Source of the DNA: Zoroaster sp. YZ-2022
Lineage: Eukaryota > Echinodermata > Asteroidea > Forcipulatida > Zoroasteridae
DNA length: 64,000 nucleotides
Direction of reading: 5' to 3'
Assembly (NCBI GenBank): GCA_029582265.1
Contig: CM055823.1
Coordinates: 8,540,020 to 8,604,019 of the forward strand
Position numbers and translations under genes: made by a program. The first letter of the stretch is position 1; the number at the start of each line of letters is the position of its first letter. The notes under the pieces were generated by a model, which saw nothing but the letters and a program-made list of their open reading frames with translations, was not told where the DNA came from and ran no database searches. Shown here piece after piece: positions 23,366 through 35,823 of the stretch.

Positions 23366-24034
23366 TTATCCCGGTCCTTGCTGATATTTTCATGGAAGAG
23401 TTTGAAAACTCTTCCCTCAACACCGCCGACCTCCAGCCGAAGCTGTGGCTCCGATACGTGGATGATACTTTTGTGGTTTGGCCACGTGGCAGAGACACAC
23501 TCCAGGATTTTCTACAACATCTCAACCAGCAACACTCGAGCATCAAGTTCACCATGGAAACAGAAGAAGACGACAAGATCGCGTTCCTTGATGTTGGCAT
23601 TTCCAGAAACCCAGACGGCTCCCTACACCACAACGTCTACACTCTACAGAAAGCCCACGCACACCGATCGGTACCTGAACCAGTGCTCCTTCCATTACCC
23701 AAGCATCAAGTCATCGGTCAACCGTACCCTCGGACAACGCGCCTACAACATTTGTGACAAAGACAGCCTTCCCAAGGAACTACAGCACATCCGAACCACT
23801 CTCAAACGCAACGGTTACAATCCCAGCAAGATCAGCACAGCGAAGCCGGTTCCAAACCCCGAAAACAAGGTAAGTAATCTAACCCTCTCTGCTTGTCTCC
23901 CCTATCTAGGTTCGACGTCTCACAAACTACAACGCATCCTCCGACGAGCAGGCATCGATGTGTTCCACTCAGCCCCCAGCAAACTCCAAGGACTTCGATC
24001 TACACACCCACAAGGGGACTGGGTGTCTTGGTGA
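23366..24034 (+). pseudogene. Penelope-like element reverse transcriptase, 5'-truncated and frameshifted
   Basis: Begins within the RT domain at PVLADIFMEEFE, then LWLRYVDDTFVVWPRG with the catalytic YVDD at about 23454-23465, then FLQHLNQQHSSIKFTME and IAFLDVGISRNPDGS. At about 23640-23655 the frame changes and continues as LYRKPTHTDRYLNQCSFHYP, LGQRAYNICD and LPYLGSTSHKLQRILRRAGI, ending near 24034. This order is that of Penelope-like retroelements. The RT palm start upstream is missing. Any GIY-YIG endonuclease downstream is not recognisable, although KFYLAEHGLLN (24090-24122) could be debris of it. The copy is dead. A poly(A)-signal-like aataaaata lies near 24336. Confidence 0.85.
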
Positions 24035-24349
24035 TTGGCTGGACAGGATGCCGCCTTATCATCATCTGAAGTGTTGCGGCCCTGCAAATTTTACCTAGCG
24101 GAGCACGGGCTCTTAAATTGCAAGGGAAACGGACCGGCTTGCAGAAACACACGCGGCGCTCTATGTCTGGAGGATCACCGGCACCCAGCCCCTCTTTTTT
24201 TTTCTTTTTTTTTCTAGACCATGCTATAGTAACCTGGGTTTGACTTTTGGGTTTGGGTTTATCTCTTTTCTTTTTCATTCTTTATTCTCTTTTAGCTTTG
24301 TACCGGTCCATCAAGATTACTTCTAGTTTAGCTCACAATAAAATATAGA

Positions 24350-25642
24350 AGGAAAATTTTAAGCAGTCTCATATCATTCGCATCTCTGCGCGCATGCGCT
24401 GTTCAATCCGTACAGCAACTGGCACAAAGGGCACATAGATTGCCAGAAGTGCCATTAACAACAACAACAACACAAGATCTTGTGGATTGTACCGGTGGGT
24501 ACGAGCGAAGTAAGAACTAGGCCTACCCCCTGGGGACGCGGTTGCCAAAAAAGAGATTATCGTATTTTAGACAGGTTCCAGTTGTCTCTATTGCATGTAT
24601 TGCATGGTGCGAGTCAGGTCACTAGACTACAACGCCACGTTGTTGAAATTTGGCGCTCTCAGTATGAACTAGAGAACACACACGAGTGGACGGACTTGTC
24701 AATATTATCAATCGACAAACATCGAGCTACTAAGTCTACGAAAACCATCCTCATCAAAAGTATCTATTGGGTAAGTACTCATACTTAATTAGTTTTTAAA
24801 ATTGGGGAAAATTATCAATCGAATTTTAAAATGTTGGCCGCTGCACGAATTTGGTTCTCCGACATGCGAGAACCGTTATCTAGTATCGTGGCCGTATAGT
24901 GTGTCGCCGTTGGTGTACTGAATTTGAAAGGTTTTATTGTCATACCATTTTCTACAAAAAGCATTGATCTTTTAGAGACGAACATAGGCTAACATATTAA
25001 TTTTGGAAAGAATGTCAAATGTCTAACATGTGTACAAAACGGCCAACAGCTCACTGGATGGGCATATATACATTTTCTCTCGAGTATGCCCTCTTTCGTC
25101 TTTAGCCTGTGATGATATTTATTTATTGGGTAGAATGTCGTATCCAATCGCCCCTTTTCAAGTTTTTTATTATTTAAAAAAAAAAAAAAAGTTTTTGCAA
25201 CCACTAACTAGTTAACAAATTATTCTATCGATTATTTGGGGGTACAGAAAGCAAAAACTATCTTTAAAATCCACTTTTATTAGGATGGTTTCAGGCTTTA
25301 TTTCCGTTATAAAAATCCTTCCCTTCAAAAAATCGAAGAATCCTAGTATAGTTGCCATTGCGCACATCCAATGACCGTGTTGGTCAGTAATTGGGGAGTT
25401 GATAAGATCAGACTGACATGTATGAGGAAGTTGTATACCAAAAATGCAAAATTTTTCATGAAATAAATATCCTGGAATAATTTGAAGTATATGTCCATCA
25501 TCATTAATATGTTCTCCACCTTACTGGGTAGGTAAGATTACTTTATTGGTTATATTGAATGAGAAAAAGTGGCGGTCGGATACATTCTACCCCTTTTTAT
25601 TTCAAACAAAATAAAAAAGTTAAACTTTAACAATTTGTTCCT
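24350..25642. other. Unassigned; possible orphan exon 24480-24771
   Basis: One ORF of 102 codons (24480-24788) reads HVVEIWRSQYELENTHEW and TKTILIKSIYW up to a good splice donor, gggtaagtac, at about 24770. I recognise no family. It might be a single exon of an unknown gene or chance. The remainder shows nothing coding. Confidence 0.25.
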
Positions 25643-26286
25643 CATATGTGACCGGCTCCACAAAAATGGGTATTATGGGACAAAATTTAAAAATTGAGTT
25701 ACATACATAGCTGAATTGGTTACATAAGCTTTAATTTGGTGTAGGCTTGAACCCTGTGGCATTTTGCATTCTGGAGATATACTGATTTTTGCATATTCAT
25801 ATTGTACAAATTAATGGAAGTGCCTTCTGAGATACAGCCCTTTAAACACAGCAAGTGGAAAAAGAAATGAGCTAAGAAGAAACTCTCTTGAATGCCCATA
25901 GCAACAGTTATGTTCCTTTTGAGCTATGGCTAATGAGGTGTTTTATTTAAAAATATTTATTAAACTTCACCAACAGAATAAAAAACAAAGGAACAAAAGT
26001 CTTTTTGTCGAAATCTGGAGGTTTTTCTTCCCTAAAACTGACAGTCACACAGAAGACGAACACAAGGGACACAAAAACGCTTGTTTTTTCATCTTTACTC
26101 ATCAATAATAATATTTCTGTAAATAAATTATGAAAGTATTGATATAATAGAAGCCAATAAACCAACCAAAAAAAATCACGTTGTGAATTTTTTTTTTCAC
26201 CCTCTCCACATAGAACAGCCCTTTACGTTAATTAGCACAGCGTCCCTTGGCCTTAATACCCTTTTTCGCAGAGCGGGTCACATATG
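25643..26286. mobile_element. Non-autonomous TIR transposon, ~640 bp, TA-flanked
   Basis: The left end catatgtgaccggctccaca continues as aaaaatgggtattatggg. The right end, inverted, reads catatgtgacccgctctgcg and aaaaagggtattaagg. TA just outside tgtgacc on both sides would fit a Tc1/mariner-type duplication, though the family is inferred from that alone. The ORF at 25926-26108 inside has no recognised domain. Confidence 0.75.
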
Positions 26287-26824
26287 ACGGCCTTAAACCA
26301 GTGCTGTATGTCTCGAGACCACATCCGGTATTTCTGTATTTTGTTCTGAAAATAATCCAAAATATGGATTTAGAGAAAAGTGTATTTCAAAAATCCAAGC
26401 CTGGCACAAAACATCCTCCAAAAATTCTGGGTGAGTTTTATCAAATGTACATGTATCGATTGATTTTCCTGAGAATCGTGATATAGTAATTGCTGGCCCA
26501 CTGAATGCACTCCGTGAAATAAAAGACCGGCCAAATATTGTGGAAATGGAAGGTCCAATTTTTTAAAGTTTTCTGATTAAAAAAAAAAAAAAAAAAACGT
26601 TGAGTGAATTTATTTTTTGTGTACATTTGTAAACATCCCAACTCTACTGTATTGGCTTGAATCTAAACAATGAAGTTAAATTGGTTTTGTAATCTTTCAA
26701 CAGATCAGTCTGGCTGGGTCGCGGGTATAACATGATAGCTTCAACGGTGTAGCATGCTACAGGATGTCAACTTGTTGAGGGATTTCTGTGAAACGTAGTG
26801 GTAAGTTTGAGATTTTTTATCATG

Positions 26825-27057
26825 TTAAAGGGAAGGTACAACATTGGTAATCCTCCAGTTTTCAAGAAATATCATAAATCATAAAACTAACCTGTGAAAG
26901 TTTCATCACAATATGTTCCCACGTTGAGAAAAGAACAAAACTGTTACATATTTGTCATGTTTTTACTCCATTGTTTTTCAGTATATTTACCAACTTCACA
27001 TCAAGTTAGCTTTCAGATAATAATGTGGTCATGATCAATACTACACATTCCCTTTAA
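26825..27057. mobile_element. TTAA-type MITE, AGGGA-ended family, copy 2
   Basis: TTAA-AGGGAAGGTACAACATTGG at the left and ATTCCCT-TTAA at the right, 233 bp. The interior (ccagttttcaagaaatatca, ttaccaacttcacatcaag) matches the element at 11428-11788, identifying one family. Confidence 0.75.
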
Positions 27058-27149
27058 ATGCTAGTCGCCATATTCAGATGTTTCTGTTTTGCTTCTTCAC
27101 CTAAGTTAAATAAATTTTGATAATTTACCAATAAAAACAGGAGGGAAGC

Positions 27150-27180
27150 AAAATTTCAGCCTGGGCATAGGAGGGTTAAT
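27150..27180. mobile_element. Solo right end of the TTAA/CCCTCCTA MITE family
   Basis: aaatttcagcctgggcatagg then agggttaa matches the terminal part of the elements near 28220-28249 and 45970-46010, but no left end is near. Confidence 0.55.
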
Positions 27181-27992
27181 GTGATTAAGCAATGCAGTGT
27201 TGGCCACTGTTCTGAACTGTGTAAAAAACCTAGGCGCTTCATGGCTATATGATTAATATGAAAGCAAACAAATCTGAAAGCATTTTTAATGTTCTTGTTA
27301 ATGAACACATTGATATGAGTTGAACAGTTATTTGAAATCCCAGATTCCAGGAATAATGTCTTACCTACATGTACAAGTATAATCACAAAGATGGAAGTTA
27401 GTTTGAAGGGATTCCAAAAATCATGTATTCCCCTGCAAAAGTTTTTTTTTGGATAAATGAAACGGCTTTAAATGACACTAATGTTTACATAGTTGAGTTG
27501 TTGGAACCTACATGTAGTATAGATTTTTATTAAACCTTTTTAAACTTCTTGATAGCCTATGTCAAATGCCCATTAGGTAGATCTATGTTAATAGTTATGT
27601 TGCTATTTTTTCAAGGGAGAAATCTCAAAACATTTGTAGAAATCTGCACGTTTCATTGTATTTAAGAGTACACTATCGGGGAATATGAAAATGGATTGTA
27701 TGCAGCAATGGCACAGGAGGGTGCTGACTTCTGTGGTCACCAACCGTGAGAGTGAGTGTTGAAATAAATGTGCAACTTTCTTTGTACAGATTGTTGAGAG
27801 AAATGACTACAATGCAATTTGCTGCCCTGCAATCAAGGCCTAGAGTTCAATGAGGGGAAAAAAGTAAGTTTTCTCGTTAAAAACTTGGCCCATATTTTGA
27901 GCATAAACCCCTGCAAATCAGTAAAATCCATTTTAATAACTTTGTTATAATCCTGAATGAATTGTTTAGAAATCAATCTGTACATGTCTGTT

Positions 27993-28249
27993 TTAACCCT
28001 CCTATAGGTTTAACACTCAAAGACACTCAAAATGTTTATGTCTCTCTTTAACCCATTGACTTTGTGCAATGCACTCAAATAAATGCAAGGACATGTGGCT
28101 AGGAGGTCAAACCAAAACCACTGGACAGTACATACACAGCTCTGTGTGACTCTGTGGTTTGACCTACTAATTGGCAATGCACCCAAAAATACTCAAGTGA
28201 CTGTCTGTGAGTGCCGTGCTGACTGGGCCAAATTTCATAGGAGGGTTAA
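27993..28249. mobile_element. TTAA/CCCTCCTA MITE, subfamily A
   Basis: TTAA-CCCTCCTATAGG at the left and TAGGAGGG-TTAA at the right, 257 bp. Interior words aaagacactcaaaatg, cccattgactttgtgca and actcaagtgactgtctgtg recur at 44383-44560 and 45895-46010. CCC-ended TIRs with TTAA targets are a piggyBac feature. Confidence 0.8.
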
Positions 28250-29029
28250 AAGGTATTTTGTTTTTAGAAGATATTTTAAATGGCAGGTGTAGTCATCACT
28301 AGCAGACACTTTGCTATTTGCCACACAGATAAGAATAATTTCTTTATACATTTATTTCCTGTCGGCATTCCCAAAATTCTGTTTTGACTTCATATTTATG
28401 TAGCAATTTAAGTCCAGGTTGTCTATGAAGACCAAACATTAACATGCATGATGGTTGTTCCTCAAATACTTTTCGTCTTAAATTACTGAGTACACCTTGT
28501 TATAATCTAACAAGCATTAACTGATGAGATCTAGTATTCGGCAAATAACTTTTTCCTAAATTCAAAAATCTTAAACATTACAAAACTTTACCATTAATTT
28601 TAGAGACTAAACAATTGTAAACCTCCTTCTTGATAAACTGTCTTAAATTTCATCACAGATCAACGTTGTTGTCAGTTCTGTGAAACAGACTCAAACGATA
28701 TGTACAAATTACTACAAAAGTTGTTTGGACACCACACAATTCCTTTGAACACCAAAGTTATTCAAAAATTTTCTTTTTAAATTAGTTTTCATTTTGGGTT
28801 TTTTCCTGTAGGGATGCGTCATTTCCTGCTGTAACCTACTGATGACCCAGTCTTAAATATGTTCGCTTCATCTTGGGATACCAACTGCTTTACAACACAT
28901 GACCAACAAGCAGCGATCCAAGGACTGCCTAAGCAAGCTTGATCCATTCTAATGTGTTTTGCGAATTCAAACAGCTACTTTTTAATTTTATACAGAATAA
29001 AAAAAAAAATCCAGTGAAATATTCAGCTT

Positions 29030-29930
29030 TGTGTGGAAAGAGAACTCTTTCCTAAATTCAAACAGAAAATTAACTTTAAAATATCAGTAATGTAGAATTA
29101 CCAATACTATGTCTTTCTGTTGTGTTTTCTGAACAGAAAGTAACCAGTGCTATACAATATATTTTACTCTTATATTTGTAATATTGCTGAATGTCAAAGT
29201 TTCAGATGTTTAAAACTGGACATCTTATATTTACTCAAGAAGCGGCTGATCACCCTACATGAATTTAAGAAAGAGAACTCTTTCCTGAATTCAAATTATT
29301 TGACTTGGGAAATGTTAATTATAGAGAATTACTTATGCTTTCTCTATCTTATTTTACAGTATGATTGATGTTTCTGACAATATTGTACTTTTTAAACATT
29401 TACTCTTAAAGAAAGACAACTCTCTCCTAAATTCAAACAGAAAATTATTTCACTTAAAATGTCAGTAATGTTAATTATAGAGAATTACCAATGCTATGCT
29501 TTCTCTATTTTATTTTACAGAATGATTGCTGTTTCCGATAATGTTGTACATTTACAGCTTTGTGTGGAATTTAAGAAAGAGAACTCTTTCCTAATTTCAA
29601 ACAGAAAATGATTTCACTTAAAATGTGTTTTCTGAACAGAAAATAAACAGTGCTATACATGTAATATGAAATGTTGATTATAGAGAATTACCAATGCTTT
29701 CTCTATCTTATCTTACAGAATGATTGCCGTTTGGAATAATTTGTACTTTCAGTTGGTGAAATTTAAGAAAGAGAACTCTTTCCTAAATTCAAATTATTTG
29801 ACTTGGGAAATGTTAATTATAGAGAATTACCAATGCTTTTCTATCTTGTTAAAAGTATTATTTTACAGTATAATTGTGATGTTTTTGCTAATTTGTTGTT
29901 AAAAAATTGTACATTTTAAACATTATTTAC
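29030..29930. repeat. Degenerate ~150-200-bp tandem repeat
   Basis: Five units are marked by aagaaagagaactctttcct near 29036, 29269, 29409, 29573 and 29765. Each is followed by aattcaaa, gaaatgttaattatagagaa and an attttacagtatgattg-like tail. Unit length and order vary. Two 60-73 codon ORFs here repeat each other and are not genes. Confidence 0.85.
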
Positions 29931-29983
29931 TTGGTATGTATGTTAACCCTCATTATATCTTGTATTTCTATTCCAGGTACGTA

Positions 29984-30032
29984 ACCCTCTCTTGAAAAAA
30001 CATGCGTGAGCATGTTTTTTTCAAGGGAGGGT
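29984..30032. repeat. Near-perfect 49-bp hairpin
   Basis: The arms accctctcttgaaaaaacat and atgtttttttcaagggaggg are complementary over about 22 bases with a tiny gcgtgagc loop. The arm sequence resembles a half-site near 27612 (ttttttcaagggagaaatc). Confidence 0.85.
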
Positions 30033-30224
30033 AGAATTAAGTGGGTGCAGAAGAGCACGATCTGGGCTATCTGTTTGTAAACAATGTACAAAACCTGTAC
30101 AAAATCCCATAGGCTTTTTGAACTGTTTTCTCCAAAACGTGTACAAAATCCCCATTGCTTTCATTTGCTGTACTGAGTCTTGAAGACAGAATAAAAAATT
30201 TCTTTATACAATAGAAGTTACTTT

Positions 30225-30560
30225 GTTACTGTTACTTTTATTCAAGTATTGTCTCATATATAAAAGTACATTACAGTTAATATAATAGAACATTGTACAT
30301 TAGAGATAAAACTACTTAAGAACTGCAGGAGCAAATTAGTTAAAATACATTGTTTACAAACAGATAGAATAAAAAGCTAAGATTGCTGAAACTAATACAG
30401 ACAAAATAGTTAAAATACATGTGTAATAAAGATGGAAGATTGTCATTGCTGATCAACTCCAGGAACATTGTTTACAAACAGAATAAAAATGTAAGATTGC
30501 TGAAACTACTGTAAATAAAGTTAAAATACATGTGTAATAGAGATAGAATAAAATGTTTTG
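30225..30560. repeat. Degenerate local repeats
   Basis: Words such as ttaaaatacatgtgtaata, gtttacaaacagaataaaa and taagattgctgaaac recur two to four times at irregular spacing, an old, decayed tandem repeat. Confidence 0.5.
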
Positions 30561-30799
30561 AACATGAATTATATACAGTTAAATTTTCAATACAAATTTC
30601 TGTTAGTGGCCTACATGATTTAGCAGGATTTCTAATCAAAAACACTTCATTAGAATTTGGTTGTGTAATACGGATAGAACATTGCTGAACAAATAGAAAT
30701 GGTCATCACTGCTGGGACATTGTTTACAAACAGCTTAAACTACTGCAAGATGATCAGTTTTTAACATTAAATTATTGCATTTTCAAGACTAGCAGGATT

Positions 30800-31375
30800 T
30801 TTATCAAAAACATGTCATTAGAATTTGACTTTTAGAAACTACTGTAAGATGATGAGTTTTGTATTAGGTTTTTTTTTCTCAAAATTTGAGAATACAACTA
30901 GAAATCAATATAAAAACTACTTGTTGCTTACCAACCAAAATGACAAATTAGTGGTTTACATTTCAAACCTAACAAAAAATAGAAAAATCCTACAACATGT
31001 ACCATACTTTTTTGTTTCGTTACACACCATTTGAAGGAAATGAATTGTATTACTGCACCATTGCAAACTTTTCATATTGAATTTTTCTACCGTCCTGGTA
31101 AGGTTAATCTAAAGCAGGGGTACCATTGCGAGCCCCTTTACAAAAAAAAGAAGGAATCTTCAATTTGTTTGATTCACTGCACTATCAATGACATACATTG
31201 TAGTCTCATGGACATTTGAAGGAATATTGCATCAAAGTTCCAATAATTTGAATGCACATTAAATGATTGTGCTTGATAATTGTGCACTTACAAAAACTGC
31301 AATCTACGTACAGGTAATCTATCTTTCAATAAATCATTCATGAAACTTACCCGCATCAAAGACTTTCAAAGGAAG
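30800..31375. other. Unassigned non-coding stretch
   Basis: Only short ORFs of low-complexity composition. No TIR or array noticed. Confidence 0.5.
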
Positions 31376-31379
31376 ACCA

Positions 31380-31790
31380 TGCCAACTCTTGCTTTTCGCA
31401 TTTCCTTGAGACGCACATGAGATGGGTTCAAGTCTATTGTTCATTGCATTCATACATGTATGCTGTATTCTCCTTACAAGTCCAATAAGACTGCACAGCA
31501 ATATGCTTGTATTTTCCAAGAGAAGATGAGGTTTAGTCTGTTGTAGGGCAATCATACGTCTCCAGATTATCTTGGGATCAGGAACTCTGTTGATCTGCAA
31601 TTCATCATACGCCAACACTTGCTACATGTATGCATTTCCTGAAGAAGCACATGAGATGGATTTAAGTCTTTTGTCTGTTGCATTCACAAATATTCTCCTT
31701 AAGATTCCAAGAACAGAGGTGGTTTAATCTCCTCCAGGTTGTAGGGCATCATCCGTCTCACGCTTATCTTGTAATGCAGGATTGATGATC
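31380..31790. repeat. Diverged tandem duplication, ~240 bp
   Basis: The block 31395-31620 and the block 31635-31790 share cacatgagatgg, ttgcattca, attctcctta and gttgtagggca. A 94-codon minus ORF covers the first copy (RRMIALQQTKPHLLLENTS), and the second copy has a weak echo (RRMMPYNLEEIKPPLFLES) before a stop. The echo hints at a duplicated ancient exon, but I recognise no family. Confidence 0.55.
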
Positions 31791-31799
31791 AATAGCAAA

Positions 31800-32874
31800 T
31801 CCACACTACGTTCAATAAGAAAAAAACAAAGTAAATATACACAACATAATATTTTCCACACACAGGCGTCGTCATCAGAACCAAAAATGTTAAAAATGTG
31901 GGGGAGGTGGAATCCCCATCGTCTATAACATCAAAGAAGATTTAAAGGTAAATAATTGGGCACTTCACTGGATGAAATGTTGGTCTGCATGAAACAATGT
32001 GCCTTCATTAATGAATCTACACAGAAACCAATCTGTGAAGACCATGCCAACTATGGCTTTTTTTTTACAGGGGATTTGGGAATATATATTTTTATCATAA
32101 CAATAGGCGAGAGAGGACAATGTTTTTATAACAATTCAGACAGAATCATAATCTAAAAATAGTTTTGCCCCAGGTGCTATTATTCTGAAGAAAAAGTGAA
32201 ATTATTTCCCTAGTCCTAAAAAATGAAGTCAATTGACAAGTGTTGTGAAAACATCAAGATTGAAAATTTATATTTTCTTCTAAATATTTATATCCAACTA
32301 CATGTAAGTCAGCACATTGAACATTTGATATTCATTTGCAGACTAAAATTAAATTTTGGTTGAGTCCTCGTTTTTAGCAAGCATATCTACATAAAATACA
32401 CTGTATAAAACAGTAACTCATTTACAGAAGTTTTTTCAGGAATGAATGCTTCAATGAAAGAGGGAACATTACACATTTGAACAACACACATGTGTATTTT
32501 TGAAAATGACTGTTAAGATTGATTAGATGAAACATGATCACGTAGGGGTGTACGTGTATTAACAGCCAGTAAAATACCTATAAACCAGCAAGTATGCGCA
32601 TTGACCACTGTCAGCTGTTATTAGCTGCAAGCAGGGGACTGAACCAATCAGTGTAGAAATTTGTATAAAAAAGTGTCACACAAATGTACAGGCTGTTAGT
32701 AAAATTTCATTCCATCTCAAATAATCACAAGTATAGATTGTTTCCTTTAACTCTCTTAATCTGTCCATTTCATGGGAATTCCCCAAGGCAGTGTGTTACA
32801 TGTACAGGTAGGTCCCTCAAATATTAATCATATGAATTTGTATCAAAAAGGGCTCGTTTCAAAACTACATGTGT
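31800..32874. other. Unassigned non-coding stretch left of the ISL2EU-like element
   Basis: No coding signal, array or inverted repeat recognised. Confidence 0.5.
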
Positions 32875-33068
32875 GGTTAATTCCGGCGTGTCAGACTGGA
32901 CAGATTTACACTACCTATTTTTTTCAAAGGCCTGCCAAAAACAATCTGTAAGGTGTAACCTTCTAAGTTATCTATAAAGTCAAAGTAAACACTCTTATAT
33001 TTCAAATTAAAAAAAACAATTCATGAAACTAGAGGATTCAGTGGCTGTACAGTGACAAATTAAAATCA

Positions 33069-33517
33069 GCATGACAGACGGGACGGAAATTACACTCAAT
33101 TTTTTGAAAACGAATTTCTTTTTAAAGTTAACCCTCCTACTATTGATGCACTTTAGTGGCAAGTAGCTATAGAGGTCAAGAGGTTTTGACTGTTGACCCA
33201 AATGTGCACACAGGGGCATTTTGACTGGTTTTGACTGTCATTTTGACCACCCTGAACAATACCAGACAGTGCTTTTACCAGTCAAAAACGGTCGACTCAT
33301 TTTGACCTGTAAATGTACTTACTACATGTAAGGTTTGACAGTGTTTGACTAGATATACCTTGGGAAGTATTTCAACATTTTGACTGATTTTGACCCTTGT
33401 AGTAGTAGGAGGGTTAATCACTTTTATACAAATAATCAGTAAACATTACGACTTAGTTATTTTCAAAACATGGAACTGTAAACACCAGGCTCATTAAAGT
33501 TGTGACAGACGGGACAT
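33069..33517 (+). promoter_or_regulatory. Left subterminal tgacagacgggac motifs
   Basis: Copies at about 33069 and 33502, with a diverged one (gtgtcagactggacag) at about 32888. The same word recurs in the same orientation at the other end of the element. Transposase binding is the likely role but is an inference. Confidence 0.5.
33128..33417 (+). mobile_element. TTAA/CCCTCCTA MITE, subfamily B, copy 1
   Basis: TTAA-CCCTCCTACTA at the left and TAGTAGGAGGG-TTAA at the right. The interior is full of gtcaaaa/ttttgac words. The reverse-complement copy at 60842-61143 matches along its length. It lies inside the ISL2EU-like element, so it inserted later than that element. Confidence 0.85.
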
Positions 33518-34632
33518 TTTTGCATGCTCAATCATTTAAACTAGTCCTACAATGATCAAATGTCATTTGTGGATTTTATTTTTAATCAACAACAACTAAT
33601 ACTCCAAATTAATAATAAAGTTACTGTCACAGGGAATGATTTCATGCAAAACTGCGATGCAAAAAATGAATTTGCACAGCAAAATAATTTTTTGTATAGC
33701 ATTCTGTGAATTTTGTGTAGCAAATTTAAATTGCTTAAAATTACAGTATGTAGTGTGCATAGGTAAAGGTGTTGTTTTTCAAGGCTTTACTGTCGTTTGG
33801 TTCAGAATATGAATGTCCAAATTTTACCAGAAATAATAATCTTTAGTGTCCAAAAATTGAGCCACAGGTGGTAACAAAAATCACGTGTTTTTTCTTCTCG
33901 GCCAATTTCTTCATTATTTTCGCCAAATTGAAGTCATTCAAGAAAGTTAGTCCTCCATCTATTTTCTTTTTTGTTTACATTATTATATCGATCGATATAA
34001 AACAGAGGCAATATCACAAAAACAAAATACCGACTGCGACATGTTCGGGTGCTTTTCAAATGAATTTCGCCAAATGTAATGTTCCTTTGTGGTATGATCA
34101 AGCTTGATTTTAATTATTAAAAATTTGTCAGGAAAATGAGTGGCTCACCGTGGTTGAAAGTACAATCATATCGTGTGCCAAAATTATTCTAAATCTCACC
34201 ACTACATATATAAATAGCTCATTTTGTTAATTTTCAAAAACTTTTATTATAAAACGAAGTTAGTAATGTTTCTTGAGTTCCTTTGAATACGGCCGTAGTG
34301 ATCGTATAAAAGCGCACGTGTAAACTGAACACGGTACTATTGTGTATAATTAGAAGGTGGCTCAATTGCTCAACCCCCAAATTCAGGAGAAAATAAACAC
34401 ATGCGAAGCTTTAAAAAAAGGGCGGTTGTTGCGTGCTTTCCATTTCGGAAATTTCACCCGAAATCTGCAGAAAAATATTGCATGCACAGAATTTTAGGCA
34501 TTGCGGATAAAATCCTTACGGATTGATGGGAAATAAAGTTACATTTACGGATGCACATAGGTAACCAGTACACGTGTTCACTGTTGCATCAACACCGTCT
34601 CGTCATGAAGTTATCATTGACCACGGACAAAC

Positions 34633-35260
34633 TTGGTGACAGAAGGGCCATCTCTAGCACACATACCAGCCATCTGTTGGGGACGCACCCATGAGCAAGA
34701 TGCTCTCACCTGTTTTCTTTCACAAGAGGCTCAAAACCATAACAACTTTTCATTGAAACCAGCGGGTCTATTTGTGAAAGGTTCACACCCTTATATAGCA
34801 GCGACGCCCGACATAAAGAACTTCCACAAAACAGACTTCCTAGAGTAAATTCTTCCATCTGGTGACATCAGGTTAAAAAGAAGCCACGCATACTATTTCC
34901 AGGTACAAACTCAAATCGCCGTCTGCTGCGCTAAATTTGGTTATTTCTGTGTGTGGACAGGGAAAGGCCCAGCCTTAATCGAGGTAATCGAAGCGCAGCC
35001 GGAGTGGTGGCTGGAGGTGGAACAAAGACTGATGTTTTTTTTCAAAGGATATGTTTCCAAGTACCTCCTGGGATTCAAAGTATTTTCATACTGTCCAGCA
35101 TGCTCTAAAGTATGTCTCGAAGAAAGTGAAATTAAAAAGAATGATGATTTTAGTGTATGTTGTGAAACATGTGACCTTTGGTTTCACTAGAAATGTGTAT
35201 CTTATTCGGGTGGGGAACCATATCAGTGTGCCATGTGTAAAGGTGCATGTGTAAAGAAAT
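34633..35260 (+). pseudogene. YqaJ-type nuclease with C-terminal PHD-like finger, broken
   Basis: YqaJ domains are PD-(D/E)xK nucleases first known from phage recombination; a copy is carried by ISL2EU transposons. One frame shows AICWGRTHEQDAL, GLFVKGSHPYIAATPD, then after a stop at 34846 HAYYFQVQTQIAV, CVWTGKG and FFKGYVSKYLLG. These are the family landmarks in order. The segment that should hold the catalytic E-x-K (EIKCP-like) after ATPD is missing, an apparent in-frame loss of about 25-30 residues. A Cys-rich tail follows (CPACSKVC, CETCDLWFH, stop TAG at 35188, then KCV and CAMC), spaced like a PHD finger. Two in-frame stops and the lost motif make it non-functional. The true start upstream is not clear. 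Confidence 0.75.
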
Positions 35261-35559
35261 AGCGGCAGCGACGATACGGAGAAGTGCTCTGGGCTAAACA
35301 GAATTTTCCTAGTGCAGATAAATTTAAGGGAATGTAATGTTCTTGTCACATCCACAGGTTTTCCCAATACCCGATGTAAGTTACCCCAATCGACCACGCA
35401 AAATAAAATAGCAATGACAAATTATCTTTATATTCCTGAAAAATATTGTCGATGTTTGAGTATTCTTTTCATTATGCTATTTAGAGATGGATAGATGAAT
35501 GGATGGGTGGAGAACCATTTATTTATAACTAAATAGGTATTTGTTTCATTAATGTTTTT

Positions 35560-35692
35560 AGATGTATTTGTCTACATTTTGTATTAGATTTATTTTTTAA
35601 TTTAATTTTATCTTTTTAATTCTTGTTATTCTCAGGGCCCCGTGGAAGACCACATTATTATGGTAAAAGATCAGAAATAAATAAATAAACTG
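35560..35692 (+). mobile_element. LINE 3' end, nested
   Basis: cagggccccgtggaagacca followed by an AT spacer and aataaataaataaa resembles the 3' tails of non-LTR retrotransposons common in marine invertebrates. No RT is present, consistent with a strongly 5'-truncated insertion between the two transposon genes. Confidence 0.5.
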
Positions 35693-35823
35693 TTGGTTGG
35701 TACTTTTTGGAACTTGTATACACTGTGCTTCAAGTATAGTGAAGTTTTGGGGGTCAAGGCTAAGTGATTATTTTACAAGACCATGACAAAATGGGCAGCC
35801 TCTACTTTCGAAATTTTTACTTT

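Noticed and set aside
23871..23908. Apparent 40-base intron (gtaagt to ctag) in the Penelope-like RT
   Set aside because: The frame is open across it and encodes the expected SACLPYLGS lead-in to the HKLQRILRR motif; removing it would shift the frame.
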